The notes: generated by a model from the sequence alone, not told the origin. A stretch of 64,000 bases of DNA from Siniperca chuatsi (GCF_020085105.1 NC_058046.1:5866675-5930674); one strand, 5' to 3'; shown: positions 39,181 through 51,419, numbered from the stretch's first letter. Translations and numbers: made by a program.

Positions 39181-40244
39181 GTGGTGGGGGACCTAACTCC
39201 ATCTGGCCCAGAGGGAGGACACTTGTTGTGGAAAATAATCCCTGAGCAAACAATGCACTAACCTGCCATAGTGTCTGTGGTTATGAAGGCTGAAAAGAAA
39301 TAAGAACAGAATTGAAAATAATCAACAAAAATATACTCAAACAAATTGGAAAAAATCTAATAAATGATTACAATTTCACAAATATTCTAAAAAAGCATTA
39401 GCCAAGTGCTCAGGCATAGTGTGGTACTGATGAAAGGAGTAATTTCATACAGTTGAGGGCTTATCTAGCAGCAGTAAACACCAATACCCTCCTGTGACTG
39501 CAGTAAACGCCAACACTTACCTGGTTCAGGGTGCTTTCCTAAGGTCTGGAGGAATGTCCTGTAAAGATACAGTTCCTTTTGCTGTCTTGAAGTCGGTATT
39601 TATATACATGAGCCGGACCGCTCCCTCCTCATTCATACGTAGGAGGTAAGTCTCTTTTAACTACAAGCGATTTATACAGCAATTAAAGAGCAGCAGCCAT
39701 ACTTTTTGCCAAAGAAAACACGTAAACAGAGAGCAGATGAGTGAAGGCATGTTGAGGTGCTGTTGAACAGGTCGCTCCAGTAAAGAACAGATTCTTTCCT
39801 GCCATCCAACAGTGACTGTCTACAGCTGCCAGTGGTTTTAACGAGTTGAAGCCTGAATTAAACAGACAAACATAAGACTTCAAAAGCACATGGATCTCAT
39901 TAGCTCACTATAAAACACTATATTCCTAGGCCCTTACTGCATCCTTATGTTTACCACAAATCCAGCAAATGTTGTCCTAATCATAGTGATACGAGTTGCT
40001 CGCCCTAAAGCTTTACTGTGGACTGTGTTTCTCAACCATCTTCAGCTCATAAGAAGTAAAGATGTTATGTACTTGTGGTTTTGTGCTGCAGGTGAACACC
40101 AAGTGAGGAAGTTTGCCCTTCCGTAGAAGAACCTAAGGCTGTGTTTGGGGTAACTGCATCACAAACCTTAACATCTTCTTTTCATTGAGACCACTGGACT
40201 GGCACAGTGGCCATCCTGAAGAAGAGGTATCCAAAAAATGTTTT
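39181..40244. other. Intergenic, weak exon-like segment on the - strand
   Basis: On the - strand about 39522-39563 reads tttacag, then about 42 bp (one frame FLQTLGKHPEP), then gtaagt. Both splice signals are good but one tiny exon cannot be assigned to a gene. Confidence 0.25.
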
Positions 40245-41060
40245 GGTTAGTTAGTTAAGCCTTATTTATTCAGGAAGTCTCATTCAGATCAAGATCTGGT
40301 GAACAAATTATGAAAAATTACACACAGTGGTGGAAGAGGTCCTCAAATCCTTTACTTAAGTAAAAATATATCTCTGTATAAAAATACTCCATAACAAGTC
40401 CCACTTTAAAAATGATAGTAAAGTACACAAGTATTATTATCAAAATGTACTTAAAGTATCCAAAGTATAAGTACTCATTATACAGAGTTGCCTCTTTCAG
40501 AGTGTTATATTTATATATATATTATATTATTGGATTGTTATGATTGTTGATGCATTAACATGTGGGCAACATTTTAATGGTGGAGTGAATTTTAACTACT
40601 TTTTATGTATTGGACAGTCTAATCAATAACACACATATGTAAAGTACATATATTAAAAATAATTGTTTCGCATATAAAATCTTTGCAAAACAATGATGAA
40701 ACAATAGCTGTTAAATAAATGTAGTGGAGTAAAAAATACAGAATTTAGAGATTTTGAATAGCATAAGTAGCATAAAATGGTACAGTACTTGACTATATGT
40801 AATAAATTACTTTCCACCATTGCATTTATATATCACAAGATAATTCAGCCACAAAAAGCAGTCACCACATACACAAACACACTAAAATTGACAAATATTA
40901 AAATATCAGCAAGTAGAACTTTAACGGCCCTCAGAGGAATTAATGTCTTAGTTTTGCAGTTTATTCCAGTAATAAGGTGCATAGTGCCAGAAACCAGTCT
41001 GTTCCAGTTCAGAGTTGTTGGAACTTTTAAAGCCAGCCTGTCCTGTAATCTTTTGCTAGA
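40245..41060. repeat. Older interspersed repeat split by the hAT-like MITE
   Basis: The left part (40245-40324: ttatttattcaggaagtctc, atcaagatctgg) and right part (40823-41060: ccctcagaggaat, gcagtttattccag) look like the two halves of one known kind of fish repeat. The MITE at 40325-40822 has been inserted between them. Class unresolved. Confidence 0.4.
40325..40822. mobile_element. hAT-like MITE
   Basis: Starts CAGTGGTGGAAGAGG and ends CTTTCCACCATTG, an inverted pair typical of abundant fish hAT-like MITEs. Inside is the AAGTA-rich sequence (tttacttaagtaaaaata, aaagtacacaagtatt). The 8-bp flanks do not match, so the duplication has decayed. It interrupts another repeat (40245-41060). Confidence 0.7.
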
Positions 41061-42114
41061 TGTGTGTTACTGAAAAGCAGCAGATTACTGAGTCTTTGTT
41101 CAATGTCCATATTGTTGTCTTCACTATCAACAATCCCTACTGGCATCAGAAACTTGTAAGAGAAAACACGAGCAGTCCCAGCTCACACGTCAGCTATGGT
41201 GTCAATGTGCATAAGTTCTGAGCTATATCATAACTCCTTAATGCACAACTATAAATTCAGTTTAAGAATCATCAGTAGAATAATCAGTATGCTTTAATCA
41301 TTTAATTTCTGAAACCAGGATTAAGGTTAAGGATACTTTGTCTCCCAAAAGGAGAAAATTGTCCTGGATTCAGGGAATTGCTGCATCGAAACCAAACATC
41401 ACAATAAAAACACAATAAATACACATTAAATACGAACACGTGCAAACAGTCTTAAATAAAAACAAGTAAATTACTCACAAAAAAACACTCACTCTCTAAA
41501 AAAATTACAAAAGATTCGAAGGCATACAACCCAAAACATACACACTTTAGTACTTAAATTATGAGCAAACAAACACGTTTCACTTTACATGCTTACAAGA
41601 AAACACTATTGGTGAAAACCTGTATGTCTACATGTGTAAACACATTACAAGGATACTTCACAGTCTGTACTCAAATCTGTATTGTCTCTGACATTTGACA
41701 GAAGGCAGCTCTAAACTCAGAGGCCTTGAGGGAGCTGAGAGTTGTCACTTCTCTGATGTGATGATAGCTGTGTTAGTGGCATTGCACAATACCGCTGTGA
41801 CTGTGTGTAATTTGACAGAACATAATGTTTGTATCTGTCATCTAACCTTAACTTTAGCCTTTACTGCCACATGACTGTCCAAAGTGTACTCTTCACTACA
41901 AAGGTCTGAAACTCAAATTTGAGATTTTCAAAAATACACACACATTCTGTTAATCAGCCAAGCAGAAAGTCTCATTTTTGTGGTTCACATGTCTGTGGGC
42001 AGATAGAAATGTGTGAATTGATTAATGTTAAATGGAATGTGAACCCACAATGGCTAATTTAATGCCAAATGTAAAGTAGAGAGCTTTAAGGATCTGTTTG
42101 ACACATCTTGGTGC
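41061..42114. other. Intergenic, nothing recognised
   Basis: A+T-rich with several ACACA-rich patches; no credible frame. Confidence 0.55.
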
Positions 42115-42330
42115 CGGGGTCTGTCGTATGGATGTCACGCGAGGGAGCAGGGAACACAAGGAGTAGGACCCAAATGCAGACTTAGAGGCAGAGCAGATAC
42201 AGTTTATTAATTTATTACAGGGAAAGGCTTACAAGTATAGGCAGGCAGGCAGAGGTCCAAATCTGGAAGGCAGTCCAAGACAGGCACACAAATAAGACAA
42301 GGAGCAGGCAATAAATGGAATCCAGAGATA
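42115..42330. repeat. LTR-retrotransposon leader-like fragment
   Basis: This stretch contains aggacccaaatgcagac, then gtttattaatttattacagg and a tract of aggcaggcaggcagagg followed by ggaaggcagtcc, an arrangement often seen at the edge of Gypsy-type elements in fish. There is no coding capacity. The assignment is from memory of such repeats and is tentative. Confidence 0.35.
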
Positions 42331-42720
42331 TAAGGTAATTGCATACATTTTTTGCACAAACTAATGTTTGTTCAAAAAAATGTGACAATGTAATTTTTGA
42401 AAATCCTGAGGTGGCCACTGAGGATTTGATAATGCTGCTTTGTTTTTGTTTTTTATGATTATGAGAAAGTTAGAATACTTACCATCAGTTTATGAAGCCA
42501 CTCAGCTCATTTCAGGAACCATCTTGCATTCAGTATCATTGCTTTAAACTGCTTCATTGTACTTTGTTTAATAACAAAACTGTACTGAAAAGTGTAATCA
42601 TCTTCTTAAGTTTTTAGTCGCTAGTTAATTAAAATCATGCCTGAATGTTGAAACTAATTAACTTGTTAAGATAAATGTTTTGACAGTACTGATCCACTGT
42701 CTCTGTGTCTTTCCTCTGGC

Positions 42721-42850
42721 AGCATGCTTTTATGACGCTGTAAACTGGCAGAAATCTTGTGCAAACAGCCGCCTCGTGCTGAAAAAAACAAAACAGGAAT
42801 GTGATCACACCAGGTTGATATCTCTCACGTTCAGCCCATCTCAGTGCCAT
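42721..42850 (+). pseudogene. Possible further upstream exon relic of the fpgs pseudogene
   Basis: After a pyrimidine-rich acceptor (ctttcctctggcag, ending 42720) comes an open stretch reading FYDAVN and then a Lys/Gln-rich segment, loosely like the N-terminal YQDAV... LEQVKRE part of FPGS. The match is weak and gapped, and no clear donor is seen. It is listed only because of its position and orientation about 1.2 kb upstream of the two recognisable exons. Confidence 0.25.
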
Positions 42851-43075
42851 CAAGAGAGTTTATTACTGGTTATATAAGATACAATGTTCATTTTATTGGC
42901 TTCAACTGCCTGTAAATTCACATTTCTGTAGTTTTCATGGAGTAGTGATAAGCTGTTTATTCACTATGTCACTATGGCCAGGTAATGGCCATAGCTTGAA
43001 TCTTGCCTGACCTTCTAAGTAGTATGGCCAGATTGCATCTTTTCAAGTAGTCACATAAGTGCTATGCTTTATAAA

Positions 43076-43613
43076 AGTGGTGGAAATAGTATTTGGATCC
43101 TTTAATCAAAAGTACTAATACCACATGTAAAAATATTCCATTACAAGTAAAAGTCCTGTGTTCAAACTTTTACTTAAGTAAAAGTGCATAAATAAGTATT
43201 AACAGCAAAATGTACTTTTAGTATAAAAAGTGCTCATTATACCGTACAGAATGGTACCTTCTAAAGTGCTATTCTATATTACTTGATTATTATTATTATT
43301 AATTCATTAACATGTAAATTGTATTTAAACGTAGCTGGTTGAGGTGAGGCTAATTTTAACTACTTTTTATACTGCTTGGTAGTTTAATCTATAATAATGC
43401 ATCATATTTTATCAGTTAATCTTGTGTTTTTTGTGTCATATTGTATTATGCAAAGTAACTAGTAACTGTAGCTGTCAAATAATGTAATGTAATGGAGTAA
43501 AAAGTACAATATCACCCGATGAAATGTAGTGAAGTAACATAACAGGAAGCACCTCAAAATTGTACTTACAGCATGCACAGTGAGTAAATGTACAGAGTTA
43601 CTTTTCACCACTC
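43076..43613. mobile_element. hAT-like MITE, second copy
   Basis: Starts AGTGGTGGAAATAGTA and ends TTACTTTTCACCACT. It shares the internal tttacttaagtaaaagt block and overall layout with the copy at 40.3 kb, in the same orientation. The outermost bases of both ends are mutated. It lies about 320 bp upstream of the first recognisable fpgs exon. Confidence 0.7.
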
Positions 43614-45129
43614 ATATTCATATTAATTTCATATTAATAATAATTTCATATACATTTTTCTTTTGCATTTTTCACTGGGCTTAGCAAATGAGATTATTTC
43701 TCCAGAGCAGCTCTGCCTTTAAGAAATGTAATCTATTATCCCCAGGTGTCCATCAGCAAGTCTATAATATCTGGTCCCATACAGAAAACAACATTAAAAC
43801 TCACATTTGTAATGCAGTTTTATGTCTAAATAACAGAAGCCATATTATTTGAACCGTCAGGACCTGTGTTCACTACTGTATCTACTACTACCTTGATAAT
43901 TTCCCCAAATGTCATTTGGAATTTTCTTCAGATGGGTGAACTGAACAAACTCAACATCATCCATGTTACTGGGTCCAAAGGAAAGGTATGAAACAGCAAA
44001 AACAGTATTTCGTTGTACTCAAATTTAACGATGAAAGACCACTATGACTGATAAAATGCTACTTTATTTTTTCCAGGGATCAACATGTGCTTTTACTGAA
44101 AGAGTACTCAGGAGTTACAGCTTTTGGACTGGATTTACAGGTATCACAAAAGACGAAATGTTATAGGTTATTTAGTTATAATGATGAGGTTAGTGTTCAC
44201 TTATAGATTCACAGATACCCTGTAAGTACCAATATAAATATTATAGAAATACTGAATTCTAACAATAGCAGAGAAACTCTAAGTCCCCATTGAACTTTAT
44301 TGAAATATGTCTGTTGCATGTTTGTAAAAGAAACAATCTTTATTAGTCTAGAGAGGAATTTGTTCTGCAGATAATATCAACCGTTATGATTGCATTATAA
44401 TCCAGTACAATACATAAAAAAACACAGATTCTGGCATTCAAATGTTAACAGGTTTGAATCCCATTCTTCAGTTTGTAGTCTGGACTTTGTCTTACTGGTT
44501 TGCTCTCCAGTTAATTAATGGTTAACCAACACTGCTGTTACAAGCCTGCCTATCTGAGAAATTGTTTTGTGTAGGAACGGAAATATCAATATCAAAGTCT
44601 TCACATGATAGCATTTGGCTGTGTGTGGGACTGAATCATGGCTCAAAGGAGGGACCTAAACCAAATTAGGTGGAGAACTGTCTTACTGTATTTGTTCATA
44701 GATACCCATAAATTTATGTTGCCGAAGTTAGTTATGGAATCATCAGGCTAACCATATCATTTACTTGTCTGTTGGTGAGTGATGTGAAAACAATGCTGAC
44801 CAATGATAGCCCTGTTACTGTTACCCAATGGGTTATGCCACTTTTAGTAGTAAATAGTTTGCAGTAAAGCAAGAGAATATTATCAGTAAGTCTGAAAATG
44901 ATGGACAACACATCAGTAAATGAAATAACAAAACGTTTTCAAGCTATTTAAAAAAAATTACTTTATGAATCAATTTAAAATTTGCCCCCCCCCCCATAAA
45001 TCTCATCAATTTGCAAATTAGGAAACACCAGAGGCAGGATTGGAAATAGATGTAAACTCAAAATAATGAAAGGATATACCAAGTAATAAAACAGATTAAA
45101 ATGGATAAATAGATATAAATAAATAAATG

Positions 45130-45530
45130 TAATGTAATAAATAAATACAATTCAATTAAATGCCAGACTAAAAAGGCAGGTTTTGAGTTTTTAAAATATC
45201 AACATTCTCTGCTGCCCTCAGGTCTTCGGGAAGGCTGTTCCAGAGACGTGGACCATAGTAATAAAAGGATGCCTCACTGTGGGTTTTTGATCTAACTTTA
45301 GGGATAATTAAAAGGCCACTACCAGAAGACCTGAGGGTTCAAAGGCTAAAAGCAAATCTGATAAATAGGTAGGACCAACACCATTAAGAGCTTTATAAAC
45401 TAATAAAAGGATCTTAAAATAATTTCTGAAGCAAACAGGTGGCCAGTGCAGACTTTAAAATTGGAGTGCTTTCTTTCTGGTCCTAATCAACACACGTGCA
45501 ACTGAGTTGTGAAGCAATTGACGTAGTTCA
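45130..45530 (-). repeat. Unclassified fish interspersed repeat
   Basis: Contains ccctcaggtcttcgggaagg, ctgttccagagacgtgg, ccattaagagctttataaac and gaagacctgagggttc, a type of repeat common in teleosts. No frame survives. It lies in the gap of the fpgs pseudogene beside the LINE fragment at 45.6 kb. Confidence 0.4.
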
Positions 45531-45639
45531 ATTCAACTCACGTAGTTGACTGTTTACATCACCTGTTTCCCCTTGCTCTTCTTTTTCCTCTTCTCTGCTC
45601 ACCAAAAACTGCCACGCACCCTCTGCTGTCACTACCTCC

Positions 45640-46082
45640 CCCTTGTGGACTGATCATAGTGCTGCTATCTGGAGCCCGGATCCCTCTAGTGCCACTTTTT
45701 ACATTTCTGTGGTAATTTCGGATAGGTCCTTAGTGCGATACAGACCCAGCCGACACAGCAATAATAATAACTTAATAAAGATCCGGGCCAGAACCCTACC
45801 TCCAGTCTCAACCTTAAATCTGAAGCAGCACAAGCTGCTGATTTTTTTTAAATATCACTAACTCTTCAAACTTTCAACAACATGTGTCTGGCCAAACTCA
45901 TTCCCGTGGCCACATCTTAGACCTAGTCTTTACTTTGGGCCTGAAAACCCCATCTGTGGAAACCAGGGACATGTTTGTATCTGATCACCTAAGCATCTTA
46001 TATGATTTCACTGAATTTGTATCGAAATGCTTGACTGACATTTTGATTAAGGTGGCTTTGTCCCCTTGTTCCAGGTTTTAGC
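45640..46082 (+). mobile_element. LINE endonuclease-domain fragment (L2/CR1 type)
   Basis: From about 45866 the translation reads NFQQHVSGQTHSRGHILDLVF, then FVSDHLSILYDF, matching the C-terminal part of the APE endonuclease of L2/CR1-type LINEs including the SDH motif. The sequence before it (45640-45860) is probably the earlier, frame-broken part. The fragment sits inside the gap of the fpgs pseudogene. Confidence 0.65.
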
Positions 46083-47215
46083 ACAATCTAGATTTTTTAC
46101 ACTGGATTTTCTCTGATTTATTCTGTATCACCCCTGTACTTGTTGCTGTATTAAGCAGCAACTCTTACTTCTCTGACAAAACTATTCCTCCAGGAAGTTG
46201 GGTTTTTTTTTCACTACCAGATTTTAAGTAGATCACTGCAGGAATTTATAAAACATTTGACTGACAGCTACATATGGACATGTGTCCCCTATGAATGAAA
46301 TTCTTAAAAACAGATGTCAACAAGTTTATAAGAATTTTTCTTAAAATGATATGAAATCTTATGCTGTCTCACTAAGAGAAAAGTCTTTCACATGCACTCT
46401 TGCTTTTCCTGTGCTGCTGTTCTCTGCAGCTCACCACAGCAGCAGTATGTGTGTGCAGCAAACCAGATCAGCTGGCAGAGCCTGAATTCAACAGAAACAA
46501 TAAATCACCGCCATCGCCATCTGGTGAGAAGCTCTGTGAATTACAGCCTGGTGTTCCCCTGCATCCTCAGCGCCCTCCAGTGGATCAGCCAGAGAAAGGA
46601 GAATCGGCCAGCTCATCCTCAGTCCACTGAGCTCCCTGACTCAGAGAGGCAGGTCACGTCTCTGTGATGGTGACTGGCAGTCCGTACCTGGTGGGAGGAG
46701 TGCTGAAACTTCGACTCGTAAAGGATCAGAAGTCATCATCACTATTGATCACTGTAATCAGTCTACAGGAACATATTCTGTATGAGTTTATAGGGACTTT
46801 CTCCTTGTAGGGTTTTGTTAAAACTTGACATTTAATATTTTCTGGGTTTTTTTTCCGTATATCTCAGCAGCAACACTACAGTACTTTAATGTATCCAATC
46901 TTTTCTGCTCAATAGTTATTTATATTAGCATTATAATACTAAAGTTACTTTACAACAAAATCTCCTATCTGGAGACATTATCTGTTATGCTCAACATTCA
47001 GTATAGTGAAAGTAAAGCACTTTATCTTTTATTTATCCTCTGTGGTATTACTATATAGTAATGTATCTTGATCTTCTATTGTATTCACATAATTTTTGTG
47101 GGCCTATAATAATTCCAGTACTGTTTCTAGTTTTACAGTGACAGTACTTCCTACTTGATATTATTGGTGAGCTTTGTTTTCATGGTGTCACTATGATATT
47201 GAGTAATAAATATTA

Positions 47216-47612
47216 CACTATATAGCTAAAGGTATATGGACCCACTCTTCTGGTTTCAGGCTTTCCACCACATGTTGGAACCTGGCTGCAGGGATTTGTT
47301 CCTATTCAGCCACAACAGTATTAGTGAGGTCCAACACTGATGTTGGGTCATAAGGTCTGGCTCGCAGTCAGCGTCCCAGTTTATCCTAAAAGTGTTGGAT
47401 GGGGTTGAGGTCAGGGCTCTGTGCAGGCCAGTCAAGTTCTTCCACACCAAACTGAAAACCATTTCTTTGTGGAGCTGGCTTTCTGTACGGGGGGACATTG
47501 TCATGTTGAAACAGGAAAGGGACAAACACAATTTTTCTTCATTGGAATTTAAGGGCTCAAACCATGAAAAACTGCCCTAGACAGGGTGTGTCCACATACT
47601 GGCCATATAGTG
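47216..47612. mobile_element. Tc1/mariner-like non-autonomous element with TA target duplication
   Basis: The ends are CACTATATAGCTAAAGG and, inverted, CACTATATGGCCAGTATG, giving imperfect terminal inverted repeats of about 25 bp. TA dinucleotides flank both sides (47214-47215 and 47613-47614), as for Tc1/mariner. The interior (gttggatggggttgaggtc, gtcatgttgaaacaggaaag) is a widely shared fish MITE body without coding capacity. Confidence 0.75.
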
Positions 47613-48514
47613 TATAATCATATCAAATCATGTAAGATAAATATAATATAAAATGTAGAATGTAACAACACATCATATTCCTATTGTGACAATATTTCTT
47701 TTTCTAGAAAAAGTACTGTGATCTGAAATTTTGTACCTTCACATGTCCTACATATGTTAAATTTGATTGTAAGCAGATCACTGCAGGGACTTGATTGACA
47801 GCTCATGGCCCATAGGTGTCCCCAATGCAGATTTAATTATATTTCTGAAGTTTACAGCTTCAGTAAGAGGAAAGTCTTTCACTCTTGCTTTTCATGTGCT
47901 TACTATAATATCACTTATTAAACAGTATAATATCAGCCCATGAAATTACTGCTGAACTATGTATAACATTACATTAGTGAATTTACTATGTATATTTTAT
48001 TTTCCATGTCATCTGTAGTATGCCTACCACATCACTACTACATGTAAACAGGATTTAGATTTTGCAAGCATTAACAAACAGATTCTCACTCATTTGAGCT
48101 GCAGCGAAGGATGTTGTATTCTCAGTTTATCATTATGTGTTTTATTTCCATTTCAAAAATAATGGTCACTACTTGAAAGCTGTGTTTCTGTTTATGACAC
48201 TGTCTACACTCTGAATGCAGAGTTATGATGACATTTAAGAAACAAAAAATATATATTGAATTATCTGTTTTTCATCTATCATTCATTTTGGGTTCTAGAT
48301 TTGGAATGGAAATGGTTGATGACAAACACTTAAAATTGGAATTAAATTCACCTCCAAGCTCCAAATTTGACATGGGAAGTCATGAAGTCATTCCATAAGT
48401 ATATGTTCAATTATCTGAACTAATGTAGTTTGAAAATGTCACATGATTGCGTTATGTAAACAAACATTAAAGAAACTGACATGTCCACAAAATGTTTACA
48501 AGATGACCAATGCC

Positions 48515-48920
48515 AAGCCTGGATTACCAGCAAGGAAAAGCAAGCAACTGCTCAGGTCCACAAAGCCTCAGGGGCTCCAAAGGCCCCAGGCTCACTGTGT
48601 GGCCATTAGTATGTGATAATTTGATTAACGGCAAATTTGTTAGGGAACATGCACCACCAAAGTACAATATAAACTGAAATCATAAGGGTCTTGTCTTCTA
48701 AAGGGGCCCTGTGTCAAAATGTAGTTTTAACACCTTAATTATATCAGTTGATATTGTACTTGCACAGCAAACCTGGGACAGGAAAGTATTTCAGAACAAG
48801 AATACTTATTGGTTTCTTGGAATATGAGCAAAATAAAAGGAAGCTGTCTGCTCAGACCTGGAAGACCCGGAGGGTCATTATGTTTGCACAGGGCCCCCTA
48901 ACAGGATAAAGCTGCCAATG
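48515..48920 (+). repeat. Interspersed repeat family A, copy 3
   Basis: aagcctggattaccagc, gcaactgctcaggtcc, ggccccaggctcactgtgt, catgcaccaccaaagtac and cttctaaaggggccctgtg correspond in order to the reverse complement of 7781-8215. Confidence 0.5.
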
Positions 48921-49199
48921 AGCCAGAATCTGATGATGTTGTAAGTCTGCTATTCAGACAGAATTCCCATTTTGCTAACAAAATCTGAGATGTAGCAATC
49001 AGAGCTGCAGTTCAGAGGACTGGAACCAGCTAGGTCTGAGACTTAAGGGATGACAGTTGATTTGATTTTATTGTTATAAACACAATTTACATAACACATT
49101 TGTCCATATATTCACAAAAAAGAAAAGTAAAAAAGAAAAGAGAGAAAAGAGATGCAGAAACAGATTCAATCAAACATGAGCCATGGAATTCAAAGACAA

Positions 49200-49200
<1 letters not shown>

Positions 49201-49281
<81 letters not shown>
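49201..49281. repeat. (AT)n microsatellite
   Basis: About 38 AT units. The open frame reading through it (IYIYIY...) is an artefact. Confidence 0.97.
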
Positions 49282-49284
<3 letters not shown>

Positions 49285-49723
49285 AATGACAAAAAATAAA
49301 ACAATTTTAGCATGTGACACAAACATACCTTTTTTTAACTAAAATACCAATACTACATTCACCCATCTCTCCTCTTTCCATTAATAAAAAGTTTTACACC
49401 TATTTTTAAATACTCCAATAGCTTCTGAGTATTTCACATCATCATCTGATAAGCTGTTCCAAATCTTGCCCCCCACACATATTTAGATCCAGAAGAACCA
49501 TATCTATGGAGTTTGACTGAACTTTGACTATACCTTGTTTTATGATTTGAATTTATTTTTATAATTAATTTTTCTGTACTTAATCTCTATGAATAGAAAT
49601 CTGCATATGAATGGCGAATCTGTAAGCAAGAGACAAGACAAGAAGAGGCTGAGATATCCTGCCCTTTTACAAGGTACAAGGTAATTTATTCATCATTATA
49701 CAACACAAGGTTGTACAACGAAA

Positions 49724-50290
49724 TTAAGTTAGTAGACCATCATTGTTACACACATACAATATATATATGTGACATGTGGACTGAGGGAGTTTTTGCAGCT
49801 GGGGGAATGCAAGACCGCAGCAACAAGATAGTGACGATAATAATATTTTTATTTTCTTCACATAAAATGTTTGGCATCTGGAAACAGTGTTTCTCCACTT
49901 TGACTGCACTTGAGCACCAAGCACCATCGATGTAAAAACAGAGTCCACCTTCCCTCATCCCGCGGGAGTCTCTCGCTCCTTCAGCTAGGAACACGGTACG
50001 CCCGTTGAGTGCTTGATCCGGGATGTTGGTGGAGCAGGTCTCTGCGAAGATTTCCCGTTGCTTGGCCAGCTTGACTCCCATTTCGTCCAGACATTAGCCA
50101 GGAGCAGCCTTAAGTCCAAACTGGGACAGCTTGGCTCCTATCCCTGCTCTTCCTCTCCTCCCCGGGCGATCACACAGCACCTGCCGTGGTGTCTGGTCTG
50201 GTTGATCTGGCTGGATGGATCGTCTCAAAGTCCGCTGCTCTTTGATCCAAACCCTGGCTTCCTTTTCCATGTTTCAGCAATAAAGCCAGA
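49724..50290 (-). mobile_element. LINE endonuclease-domain fragment, reverse strand
   Basis: On the - strand the translation from about 50080 down includes LNGRTVFLAEGARDS, GGLCFYIDGAWCS and an IPPAA segment, the order seen in the N-terminal half of the APE endonuclease of fish LINEs. The G/C-rich sequence up to 50290 is its likely upstream part. There is no reverse transcriptase on the 3' side. Confidence 0.55.
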
Positions 50291-50570
50291 AAAAAAATAA
50301 GATAACAGATAAAAACAAAAATGTAGCTGAGTTTGAAGGAGCTAGCCTAACAGCCGCAGCATCTACATGCATAGCTGTTGCCATAGTCAAATTCTCCTGA
50401 TCCAGTCGATTTGAACAATTTTGGCTTAGCCCTTTAAATCAAATCCAGTCAGACATCTGTTCAATGATGTTTCAGCAATAAAGCTGAAGAAAAAAAACAA
50501 TTTAAAACAAAAATGTAGTGAAGTTTGAAGGAGCTACCAGCCGCTGCATTTACATGTGCAGCCGTTTTAG
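50268..50570. repeat. Imperfect tandem duplication, about 200-bp period
   Basis: tgtttcagcaataaagcc at 50270 recurs as tgtttcagcaataaagct at about 50468. In both, an A-rich run is followed by acaaaaatgtag, gagtttgaaggagcta (second copy aagtttgaaggagcta), ccgc and tacatg. Adjacent to the reverse-strand LINE fragment and possibly part of its 5' end. Confidence 0.6.
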
Positions 50571-50654
50571 TCTGTATTATGGTCTGAGCTCCAAAAACAA
50601 TGGTTCCTACATTTCCCATAATCCAACTCAACATGATGGCATCATCACAGTTAT

Positions 50655-50800
50655 ATTCTCAGACTTCGCAAAGCTCCTCCAGTGACACTGAAGACATTGC
50701 ACTCTTCTTACAACTGTGTTCATATGCTGATTAGTGCTCCTTATGACAAGTAAACTGACCTTTATGTATAAAATCAGTGTGTAAATGTGTGTGATTTCTC
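50655..50800. repeat. Interspersed repeat family C, copy 2
   Basis: aaagctcctccagtgacac, cttacaactgtgttcata and gacaagtaaactgaccttta match the 52.9 kb copy in order. Confidence 0.4.
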
Positions 50801-51419
50801 ACTTATGTTATGTTGCGTTTTAAACATATAGCATTCTCTCTGGTATATAACAACTTCCACAAACTGCAGAGCCCTATAATACAGTGAAATTGCTGCACCA
50901 GAGCAACAAAAATATGTCTGTCTGGTCTGTCCTCACTCTCCTCTGTGAATTCTTTGCAGTAATGTCAGAGCTAAGCTGACAGACACAATCTCAAAAGCTA
51001 AATGGAATGCAATGTTATACTATTATATTTACCTTCAAATATTACTGGAGGAAGTTTGCTTTGATCCCTCCTAGCTTTGTTCAAATCCCTTTCATTATTT
51101 GAGCATTTGAGTGGGCATACTTCAGACCAGGTTTTGGTTAACGGAAGATGCGTTGGAAGGTCGTGGGGCCACTGGGGGGCCACTGCTGGGAGCTACTGTC
51201 TTTCTGGTTTATTAGTCCCTCATCAGGATTACTGCAGACTGGAGACCAGAGGACAGGACAACAGATTGAGGCCTGACAATCTCTTTATACCATGCAGAGA
51301 AAATATCATTAGAGAAGAGGTCAGCTGTTTTTCTAAAGCACAGACAGCTTCATGTCAAACTTGGAGATTTCGCTATGCATCCACCTAGTTTATTGGAAAC
51401 AACAAGTATTTGGTACAGT

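Larger units (their letters stand above)
43932..46716 (+). pseudogene. fpgs: fpgs (folylpolyglutamate synthase) unprocessed pseudogene fragment
   Basis: Exon-like block 43932-43985 is flanked by cttcag and gtatga and encodes LNIIHVTGSKGK, the start of the FPGS ATP-binding loop. Block 44077-44140, flanked by tttccag and gtatca, continues GSTCAFTERVLRSY, so the two join in frame across an intron at the place expected from the family. At 46430-46716, after a strong acceptor (tctctgcag), is the enzyme's C-terminal part: SLVFPCILSALQWIS in one frame and VTGSPYLVGGVLKL in another. FPGS adds glutamates to folate in cytosol and mitochondria. Lesions: one T appears missing at the end of the second block, a frameshift separates the two C-terminal motifs with a TGA at 46665, and no middle exons (Mur-ligase core) are seen between 44141 and 46390, where repeats sit. 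Retained introns show that this came from a gene duplication or is the decaying gene itself, and was not retroposed. Confidence 0.75.
47620..49723. other. Intergenic with repeat family A and an AT microsatellite
   Basis: No exon is recognised outside the repeats listed. Confidence 0.55.

Noticed and set aside
49100-49285. Frame ending in a long Ile-Tyr run
   Set aside because: Translation of an (AT)n microsatellite.
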